NCBI RefSeq assembly: GCF_048771995.1 | Contig: NC_133028.1 | Coordinates: forward strand, 6,631,501 to 6,695,500 | Direction of reading: 5' to 3' | Source: Taeniopygia guttata | Taxonomy: Eukaryota; Chordata; Aves; Passeriformes; Estrildidae | DNA length: 64,000 bases | In this document: positions 25,794 to 38,732 of the stretch, one piece after another | Layout of the letters: each line of letters starts with the position of its first letter | Position numbering within the stretch: position 1 is the stretch's first letter | Notes under the pieces: generated by a model | Database searches by the model: none | What the model was told of the DNA's origin: nothing | What the model saw: only the letters and a program-made list of their open reading frames with translations | Translations under genes and position numbers: made by a program

Positions 25794-26644
25794 TTTCCTC
25801 GATGCTTCAGCCCCATTTTTTCAGTCCTCAGCAGGCTGCTTTTGTCCTTGCACTGCATGGAAAGGGTGGCCCTGACTGCAGGAATCAGCAGCCCTTGGAG
25901 AAGGGCAGGTCCAAGTTCCAGCCCTGTCTCTGAATGTATTTGTTAGAAACGACACAGCAGGATCTTGTTTGAATAGAAAATAGACAGGAAATTAACAGTT
26001 AAGGCTGAAACTCTAGTCCTTCATACCTGTGATTAAAAGAAAACAGATATCATGTTGAAAGAGAAATATAATTTCAGCTTTCATGTAGCACTGTCCTTCA
26101 AACAGTGCTTCCCATCAGGCATTATTTCTCTGCAGATATTAGCCATTAATTTCTTTCATTTAAAGTAAAAAATGTCCACAGAAGATTATAAAACACTCTG
26201 TATTCCCAAACAGACAGGTCATAATGGCTCATCCTGAATATGCCATTCTGTCTCTCCACACAGATATTAAATGGCTGAGATAAATTGTGGCTTGGGGGTT
26301 TGCAGAGGCATCATGTCAGTGATAGCAATGGATTACAAACTTCCTCCTTTAGACAGCAAACACCCAATTACCAGCATCATCTTCCTTCATGCTCTGAATA
26401 GTGAAGGGAGGCTTGTCATTCATAATTTTTCATTTCTCTGTAGATGGCAACGTGTGTTGCACTGAACACATTGATACCCAAAGTCATCATTAAACAAAAT
26501 GCCACCTTGCATGACCCATGGGGTGAGATCCTGCTCTATCTTTGCATCTCTGCAAATGTGGGTGTGTGTGGGGAGGCCTGCAAATGCTCTGGACATATTT
26601 TCACCACAAGCAAATACAAGACTTGTGATAAAAACATATTTATT

Positions 26645-26775
26645 CAGAAGGGCCTGGACAGACTGGAGGAAAAGGCTGGTGGGAACCTTGTGGAGTTCAG
26701 CACAGCAAATATCAAGTCCTGCAGCTGGGATGGGATAACCCTACAAAGCAGTACAGCTGTAACCAGGGCTCTGAA
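26645..26775 (+). mobile_element. CR1 LINE fragment from the coding part (ORF2 C-terminal region)
   Basis: agaagggcctggacagactg, ggaaccttgtggagttcagc and aagtcctgcagctggg match the CR1 segment that encodes a 'leucine-rich linker, NLMKFN, CKVLHLG' type stretch upstream of the 3' end. The local 123-codon open frame at 26444-26815 reads straight through it and is not a gene. Confidence 0.7.
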
Positions 26776-27523
26776 ATCTTTGGAAATTACCAAAATTTCA
26801 CTGGGCAAGGATTGAGCAACCTCAGCCTCCTTTGAGGATGGCCCAGCTGTAAGCAGAAGTCAGATCAGCTATCTTCCAACAAAAATATTTCAGAGAATTC
26901 AACCTCTGACCTTCCCAAAAGCTCCAAGCATGGGAGAAGTCTCCTAAGTGAAGCTCTCTCTTGCTGGGTGATATTCAGCTCAAGCTTAAAAAGTGTTCTT
27001 TACAAACTTGCTAGCAATAAAACACCAAGAGATCTGTCTGGAAACAATAACTAAACATAAATGATTACAAAAAGATTGATCCCACTTGCAAGCATTTAAA
27101 TGTGCCAGCTGCTAAACTGCAACCTTGGCACAGCCCTGTGCCCGTTTCAGACAGTGCTGGGTGAGGGCTGTGCAGAGCACAGGCTGCCCATGCTGGCCCT
27201 TGTCCTGTGAGCACATCAGCAGCCTTGAACCCTCAGGAGTGTGGTGGCTTGAAAATGGCTTGGGTTTTGGTTAAGAGAAAAAACCAAGGAGAACATGGAA
27301 GCAAAACCCTCAAGGACTTCATCAGGACAGGAGGATCTAACAACAGTTCATCAGCGTGGCCAGGACCAGGGATCGTGACTCAAAACAGCCTGGGGTGGTT
27401 AGGAGGGTGTGGAGAGTCTTCTTAAAGTTTCTGCTTGGGAAAGGCACCCAAAACTTAGGAAAAAGGGAGTGCAGAGCAAGTGGTATCTGGAAGAGGATGG
27501 CTCATAGGTGGGGACATTTCTAA

Positions 27524-27712
27524 TCATAGACTCATAGATTCAGAATGATTTGGGCTGGATCTTAAACCCCATCTATTTCCAACCCCCCTGCCAAAGCCAG
27601 GAACAATTTCCACTGGACCAGGCTGCACAAAGCTCCATCCAACCTGGCCTTGAACATTTCCAGGGATGGGCAGCCACAGCTTCTCAGGGCAACCTGTGCC
27701 AGTGCCTGCACG
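27524..27712 (-). mobile_element. CR1 LINE 3'-end fragment
   Basis: The plus strand starts atcatagactcatagattca, the reverse complement of the tail octamers. It then reads gaatgatttgggctggatc, aaagctccatccaacctggc, cttgaacatttccagggatg and gggcaacctgtgccagtgcc. Confidence 0.92.
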
Positions 27713-28892
27713 CTGCAGTTGTAATCTGTGTGCATCAGGCACCCACAAGTATTGGAAGTAAAGCTCACACACAACTCCAACATCCAAACTACCTCTCCCA
27801 GCAGTTGTCCCAATCCCATTTTTCTGCTGCCTAGCAGAAGCTTCCATTTTTTTAAAGTATTAAGGCACAAGGGTGGCATACATTCCAAGAAAAAAGGAAA
27901 CAATCCCATTAGCCCCTGTGAATAGGACTGAGCAAATAGGTCTGTCTGACCTCTTACTGCACCTGTTCCATTTGTAGGTTGAATCATTCCAGCATGAAGA
28001 GGGGCTTTCAAAAGGGAGCTGGACCTCATTAGAGGGGCTCCACTCCCAGACAGAATTTATGGCACACTCAAATTGCTGAGAACACAGCATTGTGCTTTCT
28101 ATGCACCCATGCTGCCAGCTGGAAATAAAGGAATGACAGGCATGTGCAGCCCATCCTTGGAAATCATCTCAGGTGCCTTTCACCATCACTTCTGCTCACA
28201 GGTGTGTGCCAGGCTGCATGTCCCGTGTGTCTCCTGCTTTCGTTCATCATTTCATTTGTAGGCAAGGGATCGCGTCTGCTGCTCCCTTAATTATGGAAAA
28301 GTTGTCTGTGCACAGTTTAAACAAGCCCCCGTTCTGCTCTTTATCAACATTGCACACGTTTCCTGTCTCTCCAACGCTCTGCTTGCAGCCACACAACATT
28401 TGTTCATAGCTGCAGGCTATGTCAGCAAGGCTTTGATAGAGCAACCAAAGAGTTCCCTGCTCAAACAAACAGCACCGAGAGAATCGGCCGGAGCAGCTGC
28501 TGGGATTGCAGCTGGATGGGGCTGCACCAGCCCAGGGCTGGAAATGGGGTTGTCCAATATGGGCAGGGAATTCTGCCAAAGAATTCTTCCCTGGGAGGTG
28601 TTGCCTGTGCTCCCACCCAGTCTGGGGTTTCAGCTGTGAGTGAGCATCCAGGCACATACTGCCACACTTCAGGAGGCTCCAGGCTACTCTGCCAGACGTC
28701 ACATGGACGTACAGGGCAGGAAAAGCTCTCCTGCAATGGGGGGACGTGCACATCAAGCACCTTGAAGGACTTGAAAGCTCTCATCTCAGGTGTCTAACTT
28801 AGGCTTGCAAAGCTCACTGCTGTCAGAACCTCCAGGCAGCACCCACAGCCCTGCAGGACAGGGCACCAGCAGCCCACCCATGTGTTTGGAAG

Positions 28893-29056
28893 AGGTTCCT
28901 TCTGACCTTCCCGTCCCTGGAGGTGTTCAAGGCCAGGCTGGGTGGGGCTCTGAGCAACCTGGTCTGGTGAAAGTGTCCCTGCCCATGGCAGGGGCTTGGA
29001 ATGAGATGGAATCTCTAAGGTCCTTCCAGCTCAAACCATTCTGTCATTTTGTGATC
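28893..29056 (+). mobile_element. CR1 LINE 3'-end fragment
   Basis: Sense-strand CR1 tail: cgtccctggaggtgttcaag, ggctctgagcaacctggtct, cccatggcaggggcttggaa, then ccattctgtcattttgtgat at the end. Confidence 0.92.
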
Positions 29057-29219
29057 TTCCACAAGAAAGTTGTGAAGCTTATGACAAGTTTCTGTATTGT
29101 GCTTCTCTCCAATTAGAAGAATACTTGTAAACACAACCTGTGACCAGCATCATCATCCACACCAAGAAACACTCTGTTTATGCCCTGAATTTTTCATCAC
29201 AGAGGTAAAGTCAGGCCTT

Positions 29220-29420
29220 TGCTGATTGCCAAATATCAGGAAACTTTAATGAATCAGTTTTGTTATAGAGAATAAATGCCATCAAATCTATCACACTGTG
29301 AGTGAAGGCTTAGCTTTCATTTGCATAATGATTAAAACAAACTTGTGAATCACATACTCACTGAGGTAATAATTACCTGCAGTTTTTATGCAAGGGTTGA
29401 TTTATTTCTGGTGGCTTTAG
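29220..29420. promoter_or_regulatory. Possible enhancer block with POU octamer and homeodomain sites
   Basis: A perfect POU octamer ATTTGCAT at 29319-29326 runs directly into aatgattaaaa. A TAATTA core at about 29370 and further AT-rich homeodomain-like words lie within 100 bp. This is motif clustering only, and in AT-rich DNA such words occur by chance. Confidence 0.2.
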
Positions 29421-29546
29421 CACCAGTTTTCAAGTGATTTATTTTTGGACCCTTCTGTTCTGAGCTCTCTGGACCAACCTAATCTTAAAACAGCTTTGAA
29501 GGTCAGCACTTTCTGAAATTGAAACTTTGCTGAAGTTCTCCTCCTG

Positions 29547-29562
29547 CACACACACACACACA
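29547..29562 (+). repeat. CA microsatellite
   Basis: Eight CA units followed by A-rich sequence. Confidence 0.9.
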
Positions 29563-32500
29563 AAAATAATAATTTGCTTTTTTAATCCCCAGCTGTCACT
29601 GCTTAGTCTCATGACCTTAAATGAGCAAGAAGAAAGGAAATAGAAGATCCATAGCCCACAAAAATGCTAGCAGGGTGGGACTGTTTTACTGCAGGAACAA
29701 TACTAGGGTGTATAACTCAATATACAGAAGAAAAATTACACTAACCAGGACAATCCAAACAAATGTCACATCCCTGACAAGTGCTGGCTCTTCAGTTTTA
29801 ACTCACATCATCGGGGCTTGCTGCCAGGTAAACTCCAAGGCTTAGAGACTGAAATTAGTCAGAGCAAAGGTCCATTCAGAGCCCAGCACCTTGTGACTTG
29901 CACGAGAAGGAGAGAATGTAATTCTTGGCCAAACCAGGAGAATAGCAGCAGCTCGAGCAGGATGTGGCATCTGGACCCCTATTTTTCTGATTGTCACCAT
30001 GTGCTGGTCTCCTCACCATTTGCCAAAGACCTTTGTGAATCCACCTTTGTTTTTTCAACAGGCTGTACCAAGACAGTCAAGTGACCTCAGCTGACCCATA
30101 TTCTGGGTTAAAACAACTGCAGTCCAGTCATTTTGATGCTACTGGTGCTTGCCTTGTGTAAAACAGCAATAAGTCAAAATTCTCTCTTGGCTGACCAAAC
30201 CATAACCCCTGAGAGGACCTTTGGAGAAGGTCCTTGTTCTTCCACAGCCATTACCAATTCCTGGACCTTTTCCAGTTCTACTTGGTTCTCTTCAGAGAGT
30301 GTGGCCAGCTCAGCAGGAAGCATTTAAGCTGGGAGCATAAAATTACTCCATACAAGAGCAAAATGGGGCTCATTTTACCTTGCCTGAAGCATTTATAGAC
30401 ACCTTCATATCAGGTACTTGAGTCCACAGATGAGATACAGATTAAAAACTACAGATATATGGGGACTTTCAGCAATTTTGATTCCAGGCCTTCATTGCAC
30501 CTCAAAGTCCAGGGGCCAAGAGGGACACAAACCTAAAATTTTAAAAGCACACTCTGCATGTCAGGGCCCCTGTGATACCCACTGCTGGCTTTTAGCTCAG
30601 TTTGGCACATCCAGCACTGCAGTGTGGCTAAAATGAGCTTTAATTATCTGTTTGTGGAGGGGCTGTGGTGCACTGATGTTCCACAGACCATGAATGAAAC
30701 CTCAGGTCCAGCAAAGATGGGTCAAGAGATGATGCTGGGTCCTGCTTCCTTTCTCAAACCAAGGTCACCTTCTGGCTTATTTTTGAGGTCTTACAGTCTA
30801 ACTCACCAGGTGGTTAACTCAGAGCTTCCCTGTGCTCTGCCTGGCTTTGGCACAAGGGAAAGCCAGAACCTGCAGTTTATTACCACCAGGATAACACACC
30901 CAGTTGTGCCACCAACAGAGGAATGCAATTCAGAAACATCTTCTCTGAAGTCTCCCCCTTTTATGTGACTCCCCCACTGGCCAGTCACCAGGCAGGAGTG
31001 CCCTTCATCACTCTGCACAGCCTCCCAGCTCCTCTCTGCTGCTGCAGCTCCACCAGAAGAGGCCTGAGAGGGTCATCAAGGCACACCAAGCAGTGCAGCA
31101 GCCCCCTCCAACTCATCCTCCCTCTGCCAGAGCACAAGGAGGAAAGGGGGGGAGATTTCTGCAACTCCAGAGCCTTGCAGGCAGTTTTCCCTTTCAGGAT
31201 GAGTAGGATTGCTAAATACAAATGACAGCTTGAGAATTTTGAGTCATCCAGAGCCATTTTCAAGCAGGCTGGATACACAAGAAGCATGTACACACTGATG
31301 CCAGCAGCTCAGCCACAGCTTCAGGTCCCTGTACCCCTGGAGCTGGGACTGCTGATGCTCCTATGGGGAAAGGACTACAGCAGCTCTCTGCCAAGGACTG
31401 GGGCAAGCACAGCAAAACCTGTGTGTGCTCAGCTCCACAAGCACAAAATCACAGATAAAAAATTAAAACTCTTTAGAGTGGTGTAAGTAGCCACATGAAT
31501 AGGCAGGAAGCCTACAAAAATCTTTTCAGGCTGCTTGCAGATTTCTCATTCAGGAAAGGTGAGGCAGAGAATAGAGAATAGTGCTCTATCTATAAGATGA
31601 AGATAAGGAGTTGACTGGGAGTTTACTGATGGAAATGTAATAAGAAAGAATGAATGGCAGTACTGAAGAGATGGCCCTGCTTCCAAAGAGTGGGCAGAAA
31701 AGTGTCTAGCTGCCTTTTTAATAATGTAGTTTTTACTTCCAGCTGCAGTTAGGGATCAGCTGGTGTCTCAGCCATGCAGAAATTGGAGTAATATAATAAG
31801 AGGTCTTCTTCCATGTGCAATTTTCAAGTGCCTGTAAGACAATTTGCTGCTCAGATGGTAGCAACACTTCCAAAGGCATGGAAGTCAGGTAGGAATGCTT
31901 TCCTTTTCAGATATGACTGGACTCTCAATCTACAGGGGTTTTGGGAGTTAACTTCTGGTGAGGCATTCAATTTTCACCAATACTCATGAAAATTGAGGTG
32001 GGATTATTGGAGAGTAAAAAGAAGATACCAAGAACCTTTCTGTACCAGGGGTTTAGGAGTCTAAGTACCAATGCTCTTGAAATTTGGTCCTAAAGATCCA
32101 AAACTGGTTTCTAAAAATAGAGCCCCAAACCATCACTATGGGCTCTGCAAACTCACCTTCCCACTTGTACCACAGCAGCCAGGACTTTTTAACAGCCTCT
32201 CAGGACTCACATCTCAGTGCCCTGAAACTCTAGAATGGTTCTTCTAGCAGGTCTGCAGGACAACAGGATGTCTTGTTGCTTGTTTTATTCAGCAGGACAG
32301 GGACCTGCAGCTGTGGCTTCATTATCCTCCCTTTGCATCCAAATGCTTTTCACTGGCACAGCAAGGAATCAAGCAGAACTCAATGACCCCTGATATTTAA
32401 ACAGCTTTGTACTACATTATCTGTCCGTGGTGAAGAGTGCCTGAGCAGTGTTTTCCTCTTTTCCTGGGATACCTCAAGCTATTTTTTCGACTGGACTGTA

Positions 32501-34115
32501 GCCTCTCTCTAAAACCACTTGGAAGACAACCTCTTGGCACAGAAGTGTACGTGGGAGCATATGGCCAATCTTTATCTTGGCATGCTGGGGAGGTTAGCAG
32601 AGGTTGCTCCCAAACCAGGTCAGTGCTGCTGCACACCTGCCACCCAGCTGGAGCTCTCACACTGGATCCAGCACAGCTCTGTGGTGCAGAATGGGCCATC
32701 CCATGCACAAGGGACAACTGTGGACAATCTGCAACACCCCAGAGAGCTTCTACCTCCCACTCCCCATCCACTCATCTCAATGCCTGCTCAATTTAACCAG
32801 CCACTCTGAAATTTAGGCTTGGAGTTTAGTGGGATGGGAACTTGCAGTGCAGATGGCAATAGCACAAAGGGTGGATTTCAGTGTCTTGCATTTAGGGTTC
32901 TGCCTGGAAGTCTGTGGAAATGCCAGAGCAGTGCATTACTCCTGTGTGGCAGTCAGCAGAGAGGGCTGCAGCTGTGGGAAATACTGACACCACTCTGATG
33001 TGACAGACCCCTGCAGCACGGCCCTGCTCTGCAAACTGCAGTGTCCCACACCCCGTTTCTCAAATGTTCAGCAGATGATTCATGCAAGCTTCTTCTTCAG
33101 CAAAAATAACAAATGGGGTGCGTGAATGCAGTAAAAGCCAAAAAAGCCACAGAAGAGACATCTTGTATAATCCCTTACAAAGACAACTGAGCCCTGATAG
33201 ATTGTGGCTACACACCTGCCAGTATAACTCTCTCAGACCATCTCCAGAGGTCTAATACAGGTCATGGCCTGCAGTGTTGTATGCACTGGATGAGGGCAGG
33301 CACTCCTGGGGTTCTGGGGATCCTGTTGGCTTGAGAAGACCATGAACAGGCTGCATAAAGCACAGGCCACACGGTGTCCTTGTGTCACCAGTAGCCCTAG
33401 AGATATCCCACATCTCTGCTCACTGTCTCAAAGCCTTTAGGAAGGAGACAAGGCTGTTTCATTGTCATTACACCATGGGATATAGAGCAGCCAGCTTAAG
33501 TCAGGCCTTGCTCTGTCCCTGCTGTCTACAGTTCCTGGTGTACCTAAAATAGCAATTAGAGATGGCCTTGAGTGTTAATAGTCATATAAGCACTTGAGAT
33601 TAGACAGATATCACAGTTTTTCCCACTTAAATGCAGCTCACTTTATCAGTTATTTGCACATTAGTCTTATTTCTATTAACAGCACTAAAACACCCCTAAA
33701 TCCCAACATCTTGAAACACCAGTATGAAAACCAGTAAGACAGAAGACATTTAAAATACAGATTAAGATTAAGGGACCATTGGGAGTGCAACATATATCTC
33801 AGAACTTCATACTCATCTAACGTGACACAAGGCATTGTACAGCCCCACAGACACTCAGCCAGTGGGTCAGGGATGGGCTTGTGTAGTTGAACCAGTCCCA
33901 AGAAGAGCCTGGCAAGGCTCTACTGCCTGCATGAGTATTTCTGATGTGGTGGCTTGGAGGAGAGAAAGTGGAAGAGTTGTTTCCTGACCTGCTGTCCCTT
34001 CTGCACAGGGGCCAAGGACAGGTCCTTCCTGCTGGAGCTGCTCAGTGAACAACCAGCAGGACTCTGTTATGCATTACTTAATTGAACACAGTTCAAATGA
34101 AACTTTGCGTTCCTG

Positions 34116-34172
34116 AAAAAAAGAAAACAAACAAACAAACAAAAAATCAAACAAAAACAACAACCAAAAAAG
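34116..34172 (+). repeat. AAAC microsatellite in A-rich tract
   Basis: About four clean AAAC units at 34125-34141, flanked by degenerate A/C sequence. Confidence 0.9.
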
Positions 34173-35194
34173 TGCAATCCCCCTAAAAGAGAGATTTTGG
34201 AACTGTGATCAAAATCTTATGTAGATTTTCACAACATTCAAAAATAGGGCAAGTGAACGATTCCACAAGCACTGGTGTGTGATTCCAGGTTGAAACAACG
34301 GAACAGGATAAGGGTGCAAATGCATTTTCCAATGCCATGAAAAATCTAGACAAAAGCCGAAGTGGATGGATTCCAAAATATTTCAAAGAAGCAAACTCTT
34401 CAGTCCAGACATCTGAGAAAGTCATTGATGATTAGAGCATGAATGTCAACCTGAAAAACAGTTATTGACACACCTTGGAGCCTGTGACAACTAAGAGGAG
34501 GAAATTGCTTTACAAGAAGAAAGGCACAGAAGTGTGATGAAATGTGCAACTTTACTTAGTAGTTTTTGGGTAGAAAATTTAAAAGACCCATTAATTCCTC
34601 TTGTAATTAGTTTCAGAATGTCTTCATCACCTGACATCAATATCTGCAGTGCAGGTGTCTGGCCAAAGAGGACACGCTCAGGCACCCATTAGCAATGGGA
34701 TGATGAGCTCTGACATGATTTTCATCTCCATTGATCATAAAGAGTGTAAATTTCTGAGCCATCACAAGTGTAAGCAACTTCAGGCTAGGGCAGCAGAAAG
34801 GCAGGTAGGAGTTAAGTGGATTGAAAGATTTCACAATGGCAGCCTTTGAAATTGTCTTTTCACATACCAAAATGCTTCAACAGCTCATGAAGAAAGCAAG
34901 GAAGAGGAGCTTGTTTCATGGTCTGTAGGATTTGCTGATTTGAGTAATTCCTTCATTAAAAATCAGGCTCTCCATCCTGCAGGAGGATCTTGTCTCTTGT
35001 CTTTTGGCAGAAGCCTTCCTATGAGAGAAGCCTTCCCACTGGCAGGGAGGAGCAAGGAAGGGCTGCTCCACACCTCCTGGGTGTGCTGGGCAGGGTCCTT
35101 GTGTGGACTTTGCAGCACTGACAGGTTCTTCCCAGCTGGAGGAAAAACTTCAGGACATTCTGGGACCACTGTAACCATCCTGCTCCAGGAGAGA

Positions 35195-35208
35195 TTTTTT
35201 TTTTTTTT
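35195..35208 (+). repeat. T14 run
   Basis: An uninterrupted T tract. Confidence 0.9.
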
Positions 35209-35867
35209 CTGGGGCACTCAGCAAGTTAACAAGGGACAATTAAACAACTCAAAGGGACACAAATGGATGTTGAATCAAGGAAAAGATCTCAACACTTCAA
35301 AGGGAGATGTCCTGAGCATCACAGAGTGCACTCATTCACGTTATTTGGGATCTTTAGCACAGCCATATCTGGGTTGAGGCTTCAAAACTTGCTATGAAAT
35401 CCAAAACCTCACTAGTACATTAGCAGTTTGTGGTACCTGAAGAACATCACCCCCCTCCTTGGTTCTCTCTTCCAATGGGAAGACTTAGGATTGCTGCTTT
35501 TCCTCCAAAATTCCTGCCATGGTGAAAAGCACAAGCACTGACTGCTCAGGTGTTTCCATCAGTAACTCACTGGAAATTCCCTCCCCACATCTGCCACTCC
35601 CACTGCCAGCAGAGAGATCCCAAGAGAAGGAAATTAGAGACTTGAGGAAAAAGCAGTGGGAAGGAGCACTTTCAGACCTTCCCACATCTTGTTGGCACAC
35701 CCCATTTATAAGTGGCTTTGATCCACAGCTAACAGGAGAGAACTGAAGCTCAACAGCTTTAACAGGAAGCCACTCCTGAAGAGTTTGGATTCATTTGTAA
35801 AAAGAATTTTTTGCCGATCCAAACCACAGCGAAAGATTTTATTTCAATTTTACAAATCAAAGCTGGA

Positions 35868-35883
35868 TTTTTTTTTTTTTTTT
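35868..35883 (+). repeat. T16 run
   Basis: An uninterrupted T tract followed by gcaggtactg. It resembles a pyrimidine tract plus AG acceptor, but no exon follows that I can support. Confidence 0.9.
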
Positions 35884-36697
35884 GCAGGTACTGTTTTTTT
35901 TTCCATCAAAGAAATATTCAATTGAACATTTCTGATTGGTTTTAAAATAGTTTTTTAGTAACTTTGTGACTATCAGAAGAGGTTTCTGGATAGACTCAGT
36001 CTTTCTCTCTTACAGATATAAAATATGATGCAGTTTGAAAATTCAGTAGTGATTTGATTAAACGCTGTGATTATAACATTCAATATATGGTGTAAATAAA
36101 AAAAAAACCCTATCGATTCCAGAGTCTGAATTGTTTAAACAAACTTTCCAAGTCCCCAGTGAATGCATCTCAAGGAGTGGATTGAGACGTCAGAGGAGCA
36201 AAAACTAGTCAATTTTGTAATTCAAGAAGGAATTTTTACTCATTTAAACATAATGTAGCCCAGACAAACTCACAAAGCATTTAAACCATGTAACAGTTTA
36301 AATATTCCGTTCAATACTCTAGATGGTGTTAACTGCAATACCTGGAAATGCAGTATTGTGTTTGGAAAGTGTCTAAGCAGGAATGTGGCACACCAAAGCA
36401 CCACGTTCTTCTCTTGCTCTTTTGGGACAGTCTTCAGATAGGGAGGTTTAGAAAGGGGTCACACCCTGTAAAAACACACATTATTTCTCCTGATGTTGCT
36501 GATACTGCCCTGCATGGTCCCAAATATAAAAATATATTCAAATAAATGCTTATTTAATATTTTAGATTTTACTCTTCTGGTTGTAGAGTTGGATTCTACT
36601 GTAGACTTAAACTTGAATATTTTCAGGCAAGCCAAATAACAACCCACCAGGCATATTTGTAAATCAGATTTTGTCTTCCCATCATGAGGTTCTGATT

Positions 36698-36776
36698 AGA
36701 CCTTGCTTGAGCATGACCAAAGCTTGAACAAGGTCTTTCTGTCCTGAGAGATCCTATCTCAAAGGAGATAGGATTT
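36698..36776 (+). repeat. Two adjacent inverted repeats (tandem hairpins)
   Basis: The first hairpin has arms 36698-36712 and 36722-36736. They pair over 14 positions (two G-U) with one internal mismatch and a 9-nt loop. The second has arms atcctatctc (36751-36760) and gagataggat (36765-36774), which are perfect over 10 bp with a 4-nt aaag loop, and two further pairs at the base. Only 12 nt separate them. No element family is recognised. Confidence 0.8.
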
Positions 36777-37984
36777 GTGGAATTCTGTGGCAGCCTATGA
36801 CACTCAAGTGATACATCCTACAAATAAATCCTCAAATTTATTTATTTTAGTTATTTTCACCTGAAATAATTTCAGCAATCCTGTTACATGACTGCACCAT
36901 CGACAGCTGTCTTGGCATGAATGAAGGGTCAGGAAAGTGTGGCTGGAGGGAGGAAGGTATTTCTAAAAACCAGATTTCCATGCTCAGCATGTCCATTCTG
37001 CCCTGTGCTGCTGAAGTTTGCTTTCCAAGGCCCTGGGGGCACATCCTGCCTCTCTTCCATGTACATCCCCTGTCCTTTGCTACACAGGATGGGCAAGCCA
37101 GAACTCATTCTGCTCCAAAGTCAGGTTCAGCCTCACAGGGTGAGAACTTCTCACTGAAACCCTGCTGGATGCCTGACCCTCACTGGCCTGAGTTCCCATG
37201 AACAGCACTTCCTGCAGTGCTGCCACATCTACAGATCAGAGTTTAATTTAATTTCTGATATATATTTATATTTATATAAACAAAACCAGCTAAATGATTG
37301 ACTGCAGCAATCCTAGCCAGCTCTTGCTCCACACAAACACCCTGCTGTCCTGTATCAGGCCTTTTAACAGAGAGACAAGCAGGAGCAGGGCCAAGGAAGT
37401 TACCTCAGCTGTGTCCCAGGTGAGAAAGCATCTGGGGCTTGCAGCAAAAGCTCTTGGTCGTGGGTGAATGCAGTGAACAATTCCCAGTGCAAAGCACTTA
37501 CCTTAAAAGCACAGCTTTGAGCATACAACATAAATCAGAATTCTGAGTGCTTCTCATCCCTTACTTTCTCAAGTCCTGTTGGAGGGGCACAGAAACTCAG
37601 GTTACAGAGTACCAGAGCTGCTGACCCACAGCAGGAGTGAGCAATAACAACTGCCTAACCCCTCCAGCCACAGCCTCCCCTCTGTGACCATTTCTGCCCT
37701 GACCCTCTGCAGAGGTCCAGGACTGGAGAAACCACAGCTCTGATGAGCCTGGCTGATGTCTCACTCTAGTGTGAAGGTGGAAGAAAGCTCTTTTCCCTGT
37801 TGCACTATGCCTCAGCACCTCAGAAACTCATTGTGGCTGGGGAATGTGCAGAGAATCAGACACAAAGCTGCTGCTGGAGCAAAGTCACAGCATTTTACCC
37901 TGCTGATGAACTTTTTCTCTCATTTCCATTTTCATTGAAATATCAATTTGCATTTATTAAAAAGCTCTTACCCTCCTCTTCAGG

Positions 37985-38007
37985 AAAAAAAAAAAAAAAA
38001 AAAAAAA
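37985..38007 (+). repeat. Poly(A) run of 23
   Basis: An uninterrupted A tract. No recognisable retrocopy lies upstream. Confidence 0.95.
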
Positions 38008-38611
38008 GAACAACCACGCTGATCTAAAGAAAGAGATTGGTTTACATAAAATCCTATTAGTTTAGCTGATTGCTTCCAAAACATTTCTGAGAAAGCCTTC
38101 CATTACCATAGAAATGGTGCTGGGCCTTTTGCAGGCTAACTGCTAGAAAGCATAATGATTTGGGCAAATATTCATCAAGGCAGCTGCTTCTGCGAGCGGG
38201 TGTGAGCTGCACACCAGGAAAGGAAAGAACAAGGGAGAGCTGCTCTCCTCCTCCCTGAAGGTGGCAGCTATACCAGCCCCAGCCCTCTCCCCAGATTCCT
38301 GCAGCAGCACCCCAAACAATCAGGGAGCAGACCTGTGGAGCTGGGAAGGATGAGGAATCAGAGATAACGGGGAGTTTGGGAGAGGAGGAGGCTCTGGCAG
38401 CCTGATGAGCCGGAGCGGAGCAGCCGGGAGCGTGCCCACCGCCTTGGCTGGGAGCTGCATTCCTCCTCCCTGCCATCATTTTCCCCTCCTCGCTGGAATA
38501 ACCACGAGATCCCACAAGCTTTTCCTGGCCCATGGAGCCAAGAGAACTAACAGTGTTTGAGATTTACAGACCCCTGTGCAAACAGCTTTTGGAGGTGTTT
38601 GCATAGAGTCA

Positions 38612-38732
38612 ATCCTGATGCTCTGAGCAACCTGACCTTGGTGAAGATGCCCCTGCTCACTACAGGGGGATTTGACCAGATGACCTTTAAAAGTCCTTTC
38701 CAACCTATCCATTCTGTGTCTCTGTGATCCCT
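38612..38732 (+). mobile_element. CR1 LINE 3'-end fragment
   Basis: gctctgagcaacctgacctt, ggtgaagatgcccctgctca, gatgacctttaaaagtcctt and ccattctgtgtctctgtgat match the sense CR1 tail. Confidence 0.9.

Larger units (their letters stand above)
29057..38611. other. Intergenic DNA, no gene seen
   Basis: Includes the POU-type block (29.2-29.4 kb), CA and AAAC microsatellites, T-runs, the tandem hairpins and a poly(A) run. A minor cluster of CpGs is at 38,400-38,440. I see no exon of a known family on either strand. Confidence 0.6.

Noticed and set aside
26444..26815. 123-codon plus-strand frame
   Set aside because: Its second half is a CR1 LINE fragment, so the frame is a shadow of the repeat.
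28247..28756. 169-codon minus-strand open frame
   Set aside because: No recognisable domain, overlapping frames on both strands, no splice or promoter context, and cysteine-rich low-constraint text typical of chance frames.
35868..35893. Pyrimidine tract plus gcag resembling a splice acceptor
   Set aside because: No coding or conserved exon follows. T-runs ending in AG are common by chance in this AT-rich DNA.
37900..38007. Poly(A) run as the tail of a processed pseudogene
   Set aside because: The left flank matches no gene I recognise and no target-site duplication is evident. The same applies to the runs at 6480, 39404 and 47967.
38057..38533. 158-codon minus-strand open frame in a slightly CpG-richer patch
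   Set aside because: Low-complexity composition rich in A, S, G and P, with no family resemblance. The CpG density is too low to call an island.
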